Source: Bacteroidales bacterium UBA6431
Lineage (GTDB): Bacteria; Bacteroidota; Bacteroidia; Bacteroidales; UBA932
Assembly (NCBI GenBank): GCA_002439095.1
Contig: DJOT01000029.1
Coordinates: 1 to 23,957, forward strand
Reading direction: 5' to 3'
Length of the DNA stretch: 23,957 nt
Position 1 is the stretch's first letter, and each line of letters begins with the position of its first letter. The notes under the pieces are model-generated. The model was not told the origin of the DNA, searched no databases, and saw only the letters and a program-made list of their open reading frames with translations. Both the position numbers and the translations under genes were made by a program. Below are positions 1 to 5,307 of the stretch, piece after piece.

Positions 1-23
1 AAAAAAAGAGGCCTCAGGCCTCT
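1..23 (-). terminator. Rho-independent terminator of the pyrH-like mini unit
   Basis: Perfect 7-bp inverted repeat (arms 7-13 and 17-23, loop 14-16). On the minus strand it is followed by a run of T (positions 7 to 1). The T-run is only on the minus strand, so it ends leftward transcription coming from the pyrH-like fragment, whose stop codon lies about 20 nt upstream. Confidence 0.75.
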
Positions 24-44
24 CCAGTGAAAATATCGGGAAAA

Positions 45-125
45 TCAGGTGTCAAACTTCCGATCAATGCCCTTGCCTGACGGGCCTCCGAGGCTTTCGC
101 CGCTAAGTTTCAGCAATACTCTCAT
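45..125 (-). pseudogene. Truncated pyrH-like ORF (UMP kinase N-terminus, 26 codons)
   Basis: A minus-strand ATG at 125 opens 26 codons and ends at TGA (47-45). The peptide begins MRVLLKLSGESLGG and continues with GKGID. This matches the start of bacterial UMP kinase (PyrH), where a KRxLLKLSGExL segment and a GID motif open the amino-acid-kinase fold. The remaining 200 or so residues of a UMP kinase, including the catalytic core, are absent: the frame stops after GIDRKFDT and a terminator follows. As it stands it cannot encode an active kinase. It still has a good promoter and a terminator, so it may be transcribed. It could be a leftover from a rearrangement or partial duplication, a leader peptide, or an assembly artefact. 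The similarity is my reading of the motif, not a database result. Confidence 0.6.
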
Positions 126-143
126 ATCCGAATGTTTGGAAAA

Positions 144-175
144 CAAATGTATTTGAAAATTATGAAACTTGCAAG
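144..175 (-). promoter_or_regulatory. Bacteroidota promoter for the pyrH-like fragment
   Basis: On the minus strand CTTG (175-172), a 20-nt spacer and TACATTTG (151-144) match the phylum consensus TTTG-N19-21-TAnnTTTG with one mismatch in the -33 box. Transcription would begin near 138, giving a leader of about 13 nt before the ATG at 125. Confidence 0.6.
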
Positions 176-191
176 ATTAGAATTATATTTG
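161..191 (+). promoter_or_regulatory. Bacteroidota promoter for sdhC
   Basis: TATG (161-164), 19 nt and TATATTTG (184-191): a perfect -7 box and a -33 box with one mismatch. The predicted start near 198 gives a leader of about 25 nt to the sdhC ATG at 223. It overlaps the divergent promoter of the pyrH-like fragment; the two share the palindrome CTTGCAAG (168-175). Confidence 0.6.
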
Positions 192-222
192 CAGCCCCGT
201 ACAACGATTAAATATTGTAACA

Positions 223-948
223 ATGTTCATATTCAATTCTTCAATCGGCAAGAAATTCATCCAGGCGGTGAGCGGTGCTTTCCTTATTTTGTTCCTGCTC
301 CTGCACGGTACTATCAACTTCTTCTCCGTGATTGACTCGTTCACGGGCAAGTTCGGCAGCGTCGCGGCGGACGATAAGCTTTTCAGCGCTGGAGACGGTC
401 TCTTCAAGCTCGGGTGCGACTTCATGTCCACTCCGGTGATTTCAATCATGGTTCCTGTTCTGGCGCTCGGCTTCCTTGTACATATCGTATACGGCTGCTG
501 GCTTACCGCCAAGAACATTTCTGCGCGCGGCGGATACAAGCGCTATGAGGTGGCCTCCAGGGCTGCCACTGATTCATGGTCTGCACGCAACATGTTCGTG
601 CTCGGTATCGTCATCCTCGGCGTGCTCTTCTTCCACCTCTTCCACTTCTGGGCGAAGATGCAGCTTCCGGAGATGTTCGGCATAGGCAATTATGAGGACA
701 ACCCTTATCTGCTGCTGACCATGGTGTTCGGCAACTGGTGGGTGCTCGCGATATACCTTGTATGGTTCGCCGCCATCTGGTTCCATCTTACACACGGCTT
801 TTGGAGCATGTTCCAGACAGTGGGCTGGGACGGCAGCGTGTGGTTCAAGCGCGTCAAGGTGATAGGCGTGGTGGTCGTCACCATCATCTGTCTCCTCTTT
901 GTCTCCGTGGCCATCAACGCTTTCGTGCAGGCCAACTTTATCGCCTGA
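223..948 (+). CDS. sdhC: Succinate dehydrogenase / fumarate reductase cytochrome b subunit (b558 family)
   Basis: Predicted 241-residue membrane anchor of the succinate:quinone or fumarate reductase complex, carrying haem and exchanging electrons with (mena)quinone in the inner membrane. About five hydrophobic segments are visible (roughly 13-36, 70-95, 124-143, 165-190 and 213-235). Histidines H28, H87, H138 and H188 sit in membrane segments with spacing like the four haem ligands of the dihaem Wolinella FrdC. Length fits the b558 family. In most Bacteroidota this gene is followed at once by the flavoprotein (sdhA/frdA) and iron-sulphur (sdhB/frdB) genes. Here the next gene is rplM, about 100 nt on and with its own promoter, so the catalytic subunits must lie elsewhere. 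The gene has its own promoter and a terminator overlapping the rplM promoter. The family call is firm; the direction of catalysis is not. Confidence 0.9.
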   Translation: MFIFNSSIGKKFIQAVSGAFLILFLLLHGTINFFSVIDSFTGKFGSVAADDKLFSAGDGLFKLGCDFMSTPVISIMVPVLALGFLVHIVYGCWLTAKNISARGGYKRYEVASRAATDSWSARNMFVLGIVILGVLFFHLFHFWAKMQLPEMFGIGNYEDNPYLLLTMVFGNWWVLAIYLVWFAAIWFHLTHGFWSMFQTVGWDGSVWFKRVKVIGVVVVTIICLLFVSVAINAFVQANFIA

Positions 949-961
949 GGATAAGGAAGTT

Positions 962-992
962 TTTGATTTGACAAAATATTTACGTATCTTTG
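962..992 (+). promoter_or_regulatory. Promoter of the rplM-rpsI-rpsB-tsf operon
   Basis: TTTG (962-965), 19 nt and TATCTTTG (985-992) is an exact match to the phylum consensus. The start would fall near 997-1000, leaving a leader of about 50 nt before the GTG at 1051. The last base of the -7 box is the first base of the downstream hairpin. Confidence 0.85.
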
Positions 993-1026
993 CGACCCCT
1001 ATTTTGTGTAGGGATCGCAATTTTTT
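992..1026 (+). terminator. Terminator hairpin between sdhC and rplM, overlapping the rplM promoter
   Basis: Arms 992-1001 and 1009-1018 pair over 10 positions with one mismatch (C996/A1014), with a 7-nt loop, two A and then six T (1021-1026). Transcripts coming from sdhC contain the whole stem. Transcripts starting at the rplM promoter (near 997-1000) lose the outer part and keep only a short CCCTA/TAGGG stem. Confidence 0.65.
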
Positions 1027-1050
1027 ATTAACTATTTTAAGATCAAGACA

Positions 1051-1503
1051 GTGGACACACAAAGCTACAAGACAGTATCGCTCAACGCAGCGACTGTGGA
1101 CAAGAAGTGGGTTGTCATTGACGCGACAGATCTCGCGCTTGGTCGTCTTGCGTCCCGTGTGGCGCTTGTCCTCAGGGGCAAGACCAAGCCGGGCTACACC
1201 CCTCACGTGGACTGCGGTGACAATGTCATCGTCGTCAATGCTGAGAAAGTCGCTCTCGGTGGCAAGAAGATGACCGATCGTGTTTACGTTCGTTACACCG
1301 GATATCCTGGTGGACAGCGGTTCACGACACCGAAGGAGATCCTCGCGACTCGACCTGCCGAACTCGTCAGGAGAGCAGTGAAGGGTATGCTCCCTAAGAC
1401 ACGTCTTGGTGCAGATCTGCTCAACAACCTGTATGTATATGCAGGCCCGGAGCATCCACACCAGGCACAGACCCCTAAAGAAATCAAGTTGGACGAAATT
1501 TAA
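1051..1503 (+). CDS. rplM: 50S ribosomal protein L13
   Basis: Predicted 150-residue L13, an early-assembly 23S rRNA-binding protein of the large subunit. The product starts MDTQSYKTVS and contains the family core: WVVIDATDLALGRLASRVA, TPHVDCGDNVIVVNA, RYTGYPGGQR and KGMLPKTRLGADLLNNLYVY. The length is normal for Bacteroidota. The start is GTG at 1051; no in-frame ATG nearby restores the conserved N-terminus, and there is no clear Shine-Dalgarno site, as usual in the phylum. It is the first gene of the operon, with rpsI 9 nt downstream. The overlapping promoter and hairpin suggest that expression is separated from upstream sdhC. Confidence 0.97.
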   Translation: MDTQSYKTVSLNAATVDKKWVVIDATDLALGRLASRVALVLRGKTKPGYTPHVDCGDNVIVVNAEKVALGGKKMTDRVYVRYTGYPGGQRFTTPKEILATRPAELVRRAVKGMLPKTRLGADLLNNLYVYAGPEHPHQAQTPKEIKLDEI

Positions 1504-1512
1504 ACAGAGCAA

Positions 1513-1902
1513 ATGGAACAGACACACGCCCTTGGAAGACGTAAGACAGCTGTAGCTCGCGTTTATCTCACTCCCGGCAAAGGCAACGTCACGATCAACG
1601 GTCGTGCTCTTGAGGTTTATTTCCCTCTTGAGTCCCTCCAGTATGTCGTGAACCAGCCGTTCGAAGTTACCGGCACTCTCGGCCAGTTCGATGTCAAGGT
1701 CACCCTCGTGGGCGGCGGCATCAAGGGACAGGCTGAGGCTGTGCGTCTCGGTATCGCACGCGCCCTCAGTGAGCTTGACAGAGAAGCATATCGTTCGGCG
1801 CTCAAGTCTGCCGGTTTCCTCACCCGCGATTCACGCGAGGTAGAGCGCAAGAAACCTGGCCAGCCTGGTGCACGCCGCCGCTTCCAGTTCAGCAAACGTT
1901 AG
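1513..1902 (+). CDS. rpsI: 30S ribosomal protein S9
   Basis: Predicted 129-residue S9. The protein binds the 16S rRNA head, and its C-terminal tail reaches toward the P-site tRNA. The sequence shows GRRKTAVARVYL near the start, GGGIKGQAEAVRLGIARAL in the middle and the basic tail ending RRRFQFSKR; the final KR is the near-universal S9 terminus. It lies 9 nt after rplM, the standard L13-S9 pair. Before rpsB there is a 153-nt gap with strong RNA structure. Confidence 0.97.
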   Translation: MEQTHALGRRKTAVARVYLTPGKGNVTINGRALEVYFPLESLQYVVNQPFEVTGTLGQFDVKVTLVGGGIKGQAEAVRLGIARALSELDREAYRSALKSAGFLTRDSREVERKKPGQPGARRRFQFSKR

Positions 1903-1915
1903 TATACTGCTGATT

Positions 1916-2028
1916 ACGGCACAGCCCGGTTTGAAACCGCTCCCGCAGGAAGGTTGCCGTGCTGCGGAAAAGGCCGGAGACCGGTCAGACCGTTACTCCG
2001 CCTTGAAGAAAAGAGACCCCGGAAGGGG
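1916..2028 (+). promoter_or_regulatory. Structured mRNA leader upstream of rpsB (candidate S2 autoregulation site)
   Basis: The 153-nt rpsI-rpsB gap has no promoter I can recognise but can form three stacked helices. (a) 1916-1921 pairs with 1955-1960 and encloses an inner stem (1927-1932 with 1934-1939, tighter loop than drawn). (b) AAGG (1970-1973) and CGGAG (1975-1979) pair with CTCCG (1996-2000) and CCTT (2001-2004), with C1974 bulged and an inner stem CGGT/ACCG (1982-1985 with 1989-1992). (c) CCCC (2017-2020) pairs with GGGG (2025-2028) across a GNRA-type GGAA tetraloop. The rpsB ATG follows 27 nt later. S2 is known to repress rpsB-tsf translation through the leader in E. coli; an equivalent role here is inferred from position only. 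Confidence 0.5.
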
Positions 2029-2055
2029 ACAGTTTACAAAAACAGAAACAGACAG

Positions 2056-2862
2056 ATGTCAAGAACAAATTTCCAGGAATTGCTTGATGCAGGTGTTCAC
2101 TTCGGCCATCTGGCCAGGAAGTGGAATCCTAAGATGGCTCCGTATATCTTCGACCAGAAGAACGGCATCCACATCATCGACCTGCACAAGACTATCGGCA
2201 AGATAGACGAGGCGGCCGAGGAGATGAAGCAGCTTGCAAAGTCAGGCCGCAAGATCCTCTTCGTCGCCACCAAGAAACAGGCAAAGGACATTGTAAAAGA
2301 GAAGGCAGCCGAAGTGAATATGCCTTCCATCACCGAGCGTTGGGCCGGTGGTATGCTCACCAACTTCCCGACCATCCGCAAGGCCATCAAGAAGATGTCC
2401 GTCATCGACAAGATGAAGGAGGACGGCACTTTTGACAAGCTCGCCAAGAGGGAGCGTCTCCAGATTGACCGCCAGAGGGCCAAGCTAGAGAAGAACCTCG
2501 GCTCCATCCGTGACATGAGCCGTCTTCCGTCAGCGCTCTTCGTGGTCGATGTGCAGAAGGAGGCCAATGCAGTCAAGGAGGCCAATCGTCTCAATATCCC
2601 GGTATTCGCAATGGTTGATACTTGTTGCGATCCTACCCCTATTGATTATGTGATACCGGCAAATGACGATGCCGTAAACTCTATCGACTACGTTGTGAGC
2701 GTACTTTGCAAAGCCATCGAGGAAGGCCTTGCCGAGCGCAAGCTTGAGAAGGACAAGGAAGCTTCAGAGGAAGTCGGTGAAGAGAAGCCGGCTGCAGCCC
2801 GCAAGCTCCGTGCCCGCAAGGGAGCCCCGAAGGCCGAGGAGGCTGAGGTGAAGTCCGAGTAA
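2056..2862 (+). CDS. rpsB: 30S ribosomal protein S2
   Basis: Predicted 268-residue S2, a late-assembling small-subunit protein at the head-platform junction. I chose the ATG at 2056 because it gives the conserved opening MSRTNFQELLDAGVHFGH; an in-frame extension upstream would run through the structured leader and has no S2-like sequence. Family signatures include RKWNPKMAPYIF, NGIHIIDLHKT, ITERWAGGMLTNFPTI and PALFVVD-type segments (here SALFVVDV), followed by DTCCDPTPIDYVIPANDDA. The C-terminal 40 residues are a charged, low-complexity E/K/A tail, common in Bacteroidota S2. tsf follows after 27 nt, the near-universal rpsB-tsf pair. Confidence 0.97.
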   Translation: MSRTNFQELLDAGVHFGHLARKWNPKMAPYIFDQKNGIHIIDLHKTIGKIDEAAEEMKQLAKSGRKILFVATKKQAKDIVKEKAAEVNMPSITERWAGGMLTNFPTIRKAIKKMSVIDKMKEDGTFDKLAKRERLQIDRQRAKLEKNLGSIRDMSRLPSALFVVDVQKEANAVKEANRLNIPVFAMVDTCCDPTPIDYVIPANDDAVNSIDYVVSVLCKAIEEGLAERKLEKDKEASEEVGEEKPAAARKLRARKGAPKAEEAEVKSE

Positions 2863-2889
2863 GTTCCATTTATATAGACTGATAAGAAT

Positions 2890-3885
2890 ATGGCAATTAC
2901 AGCAGCAGACGTAATGAAATTACGTAAAATGACTTCTGCGGGAATGATGGACTGCAAGAAGGCACTTGAGGAAGCCGCAGGCGACTTCAACAAGGCCATC
3001 GACATCATCCGTGAGAAGGGAAAGCTTGTGGCCGCCAAGAGGGCTGACCGCGAGACTTCCGAGGGTGCGGTAAAGGCACGTGTATCCGGCGACAAGGGCA
3101 TCCTCGTATGCCTTGGTTGCGAGACTGACTTCGTGAGCCGCAATTCGGATTTCCAGAATCTCGCCGAGGCTATCGCTGACGTGGCCATTGCGCAGTGCCC
3201 TGCCGATCTTGAGGCCCTCAAGGCCTGCAAGATGCCTGACGGATATACCGTTCAGGAGGCCGTCGAGGCTCAGACCGGCAAGACCGGAGAGAAGCATGTC
3301 CTTGCTTATTATGCACTTGTCGAGGCTCCTTTCGTAGCCCAGTACGTGCACAAGATCAACGGTAAGCTCGGCGCTCTGGTAGGTTTCAACAAGCCTGTAC
3401 CGGAGGAACTTGCCAAGGGAGTTGTGATGCAGGTCGCATCCATGAACCCTGTCGCCATCTCTGCGGAGGACTGCCCTAAGGACGTACTCGACAACGAGTA
3501 TCAGGTGGCTGTCCAGAAGACTAAGGAGGAGCAGGTTCAGAAGGCGATCGATGCAGCCCTCAAGAAGGCCGGCATCAATCCTGCCCATGTGGACAGCGAG
3601 GAGCACATCGAGTCCAACACCTCCAAGGGTTGGCTCACTCCTGAGCAGGCTGCCCAGGCCCGCGAGATCATCAAGACCGTAGGTGAGCAGAAAGCTGCCA
3701 ACCTTCCGGCTCAGATGATCGAGAACATCGCCAAAGGACGCGTGCAGAAGTTCCTCAAGGAGCAGACGCTTCTCGAGCAGGAGTATCAGATGAGTGATGA
3801 CAAGATTTCCGTGAAAGACGCTCTCGCAGCGGCCGACAAGGATATCAAGATCCTCGCTTTCAGGCGTTTCTCACTCAACGACTAA
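2890..3885 (+). CDS. tsf: Translation elongation factor Ts
   Basis: Predicted 331-residue EF-Ts, the nucleotide exchange factor that recycles EF-Tu-GDP. The N-terminal UBA-like domain (about 1-55) reads ITAADVMKLRKMTSAGMMDC with the following KKALEEAAGD. The EF-Tu contact motif appears as ETDFVSRN around residues 79-86, where most homologues have ETDFVARN. Two core subdomains and a dimerisation/coiled-coil stretch follow. It is longer than the E. coli protein (283) but normal for Bacteroidota. It ends the ribosomal operon and is followed by a strong terminator. In many bacteria pyrH comes next; here it does not, while a pyrH-like fragment lies 2.8 kb upstream on the other strand. Confidence 0.97.
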   Translation: MAITAADVMKLRKMTSAGMMDCKKALEEAAGDFNKAIDIIREKGKLVAAKRADRETSEGAVKARVSGDKGILVCLGCETDFVSRNSDFQNLAEAIADVAIAQCPADLEALKACKMPDGYTVQEAVEAQTGKTGEKHVLAYYALVEAPFVAQYVHKINGKLGALVGFNKPVPEELAKGVVMQVASMNPVAISAEDCPKDVLDNEYQVAVQKTKEEQVQKAIDAALKKAGINPAHVDSEEHIESNTSKGWLTPEQAAQAREIIKTVGEQKAANLPAQMIENIAKGRVQKFLKEQTLLEQEYQMSDDKISVKDALAAADKDIKILAFRRFSLND

Positions 3886-3904
3886 TATTTTAGAATATCT
3901 TGGA

Positions 3905-3940
3905 GGGGCGGTCGGTGTTATGCGGATCGCTCCTTTTTTT
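3905..3940 (+). terminator. Rho-independent terminator of the ribosomal operon
   Basis: Nine-bp stem, GGGGCGGTC (3905-3913) with GATCGCTCC (3925-3933), including two G-U pairs, an 11-nt loop and seven T (3934-3940). It lies 20 nt after the tsf stop codon and only 14 nt before the next ATG. Confidence 0.85.
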
Positions 3941-3954
3941 GAAAAACAGTCATT

Positions 3955-4467
3955 ATGAAGAAATTATTTTTGACTTTATGTGCTGCCGTGATTTGCCTGG
4001 CAGCAGGTGCTCAGGCCAATGTCGGTTACAGGCAGGGCTACCGCGGTAGTGTTGAACTTGAGAACATGGTTCTTGTCAACAAGGCACCTGACAACATGTC
4101 CGGCATCTCTCTCGTCTCTTCCCACGGCTACAGTTTCGGCAACGGAGTTTTCCTCGGTGGCGGTCTGGCCCTCACCACGGAACTGCGCTACAGGGATTTT
4201 GACCGTGCCATGATTTTCGGCGAAGGTAAGTACAATTTCGTATATTCCACGGTAAGTCCGTATGTGCGCCTTCGTACCGGACTGGAGTTCGACAATTGGA
4301 GCACGGAGAAGGTCGGAGTATTCTTCTCACCGGCGGTGGGTGTGGATTTCTCGCGCTTTACGATGAGCCTCTCTTACCGTCTGTCCAGTTCACAATGGTA
4401 TGACTCCGGTGTGCTTAATATCAACAGGGAGAACTGGCTTACCTGCTCATTCGGTATTTATTTCTAA
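3955..4467 (+). CDS. Small predicted outer-membrane beta-barrel protein, function unknown
   Basis: Predicted 170 residues. Residues 1 to about 21 form a signal peptide: MKK start, hydrophobic LFLTLCAAVICLAA core and an AQA cleavage-type site. The rest alternates polar and hydrophobic residues in short strands, rich in Y/F/G, and ends with aromatic F (FGIYF), as outer-membrane barrel proteins often do. Its size would suit an eight-stranded OmpA/OmpX-like barrel. I do not recognise a specific family. No clear promoter lies in the 14 nt after the tsf terminator. Expression may need read-through, or a weak TTTTTTTG -7 box formed by the terminator T-run. Its stop codon overlaps the convergent ispF stop by 4 nt. 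Confidence 0.75.
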   Translation: MKKLFLTLCAAVICLAAGAQANVGYRQGYRGSVELENMVLVNKAPDNMSGISLVSSHGYSFGNGVFLGGGLALTTELRYRDFDRAMIFGEGKYNFVYSTVSPYVRLRTGLEFDNWSTEKVGVFFSPAVGVDFSRFTMSLSYRLSSSQWYDSGVLNINRENWLTCSFGIYF

Positions 4468-4943
4468 TCGTGCTTGAGAAGCACGACAGCCCATACTTCA
4501 CAGCCTTCGCCCCGGCCCACAAAGCCGAGGCGTTCTGTTGTTGTGGCCTTGATGTTGACCCTGCCGGCCTCAACGTCCATCAGGTGGGCAAGTTCTTTAC
4601 GCATCAGCGGTATATAGGAGGCGAGTTTGGGTGCCTGCAGGGCTATGGTGATGTCGGCGTTGCCGATGGTCCATCCGTCCTTGCTTATCATGGACATGAC
4701 CCTTTCCAGAAGGCGGCGGCTGTCTATTCCCCTGAACTCTTCTGATGAGTCGGGAAAGTGCTTTCCTATGTCCCCGAGCGCGAGGGCGCCGAGGATGGCG
4801 TCGCACAGCGCGTGTATAGCCACGTCCCCGTCAGAGTGGGCCACGAAGCCGAATTCTGATTTTATATCCACACCGCCAAGGCGCATCGGCAGCCCGGAGG
4901 CAAGTGCGTGTACATCATATCCTTGTCCAATCCTTATATCCAT
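4464..4943 (-). CDS. ispF: 2-C-methyl-D-erythritol 2,4-cyclodiphosphate synthase
   Basis: Predicted 159-residue IspF, the same length as the E. coli enzyme. It converts CDP-ME 2-phosphate to ME-2,4-cyclodiphosphate, the fifth step of the MEP isoprenoid pathway; the enzyme is a cytosolic homotrimer with zinc. The metal ligands are visible as D10 and H12 (GYDVH) and H44 (DVAIH). HSDGDV, GDIGKHFPDS, KATTTERLGFVGRGEG and a C-terminal hydrophobic strand complete the family pattern. I chose the ATG at 4943: the frame stays open upstream for 36 codons, but those are not IspF-like and would run into the divergent gene. A TATTTTTG -7 box ends 6 nt before this ATG, so the mRNA may be leaderless. Confidence 0.95.
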   Translation of the reverse strand: MDIRIGQGYDVHALASGLPMRLGGVDIKSEFGFVAHSDGDVAIHALCDAILGALALGDIGKHFPDSSEEFRGIDSRRLLERVMSMISKDGWTIGNADITIALQAPKLASYIPLMRKELAHLMDVEAGRVNIKATTTERLGFVGRGEGCEVWAVVLLKHD

Positions 4944-4948
4944 GGAAG

Positions 4949-4980
4949 CAAAAATAGGAACTGTTTCCGAGAAATCCGAA
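4949..4980 (-). promoter_or_regulatory. Promoter of ispF, possibly giving a leaderless mRNA
   Basis: On the minus strand TTCG (4980-4977), 20 nt and TATTTTTG (4956-4949). The -7 box is perfect and the -33 box has one mismatch. Only 5 nt separate the box from the ispF ATG (4943), so the start site should fall at or next to the start codon. Confidence 0.6.
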
Positions 4981-4990
4981 AACAATTTCT

Positions 4991-4998
4991 TAATTTTG
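4991..4998 (+). promoter_or_regulatory. -7 box upstream of the 100-residue membrane protein / mutL operon
   Basis: TAATTTTG is a perfect TAnnTTTG match. It ends 7 nt before the ATG at 5005, which again predicts transcription starting at about the start codon. I see no good TTTG at the expected -33 distance, so confidence is moderate. It is divergent from the ispF promoter within a 61-nt gap. Confidence 0.5.
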
Positions 4999-5004
4999 TG
5001 GATT

Positions 5005-5307
5005 ATGGGATTATTCAATTTTTTCGGCGAAAACGAGCATAGGGTCTTCAACTACCGCCCGATCTACTACAACCGCGAAGAAGATGAGCGCAAGCGCAAA
5101 TTCGGGGCCGTGGACGGGACTATGGATCAAGAGAAGAAAGAGGGCGCCTATGTGCCGGGCTCATACATAAAGGGTTCGTTGCGTGACGGCCACTATCAGC
5201 GCACGCGTGCCCACATGAAGCGTACGCAGACCATCATCGGTATCATCACCATGATTCTCATCTGTCTGGTGCTCTTCTTCATCGCCAAGTTCTATTCTCT
5301 TCTGTAA
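5005..5307 (+). CDS. Small single-pass membrane protein upstream of mutL, function unknown
   Basis: Predicted 100 residues. Residues 1-73 are polar, with many charged residues (MGLFNFFGENEHRVFNYRP start, then an EEDERKRK stretch). A hydrophobic segment at about 76-96 (IIGIITMILICLVLFFIAKFY) is followed by SLL at the end, so the protein is probably a C-terminally anchored inner-membrane protein with its soluble part in the cytoplasm. There is no signal peptide. Its stop TAA overlaps the mutL ATG (TAATG), implying translational coupling. I recall similar small proteins before mutL in other Bacteroidota, but cannot name a family. I chose the ATG at 5005 because it follows the -7 box; longer in-frame extensions would overlap ispF on the other strand. 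Confidence 0.75.
   Translation: MGLFNFFGENEHRVFNYRPIYYNREEDERKRKFGAVDGTMDQEKKEGAYVPGSYIKGSLRDGHYQRTRAHMKRTQTIIGIITMILICLVLFFIAKFYSLL

Noticed and set aside
574..1527. Long open frame (317 codons) on the minus strand across sdhC, the intergenic promoter and rplM
   Set aside because: It is antisense to two clear genes and a promoter; the translation has no family resemblance and is rich in His/Cys/Arg, as shadow frames are.
1954..2055. In-frame N-terminal extension of rpsB
   Set aside because: It would code through the structured leader and is not S2-like; the conserved start MSRTNFQELL is at 2056.
4944..5051. 36-codon N-terminal extension of ispF
   Set aside because: It overlaps the divergent gene and promoters; the IspF N-terminus is complete from the ATG at 4943.
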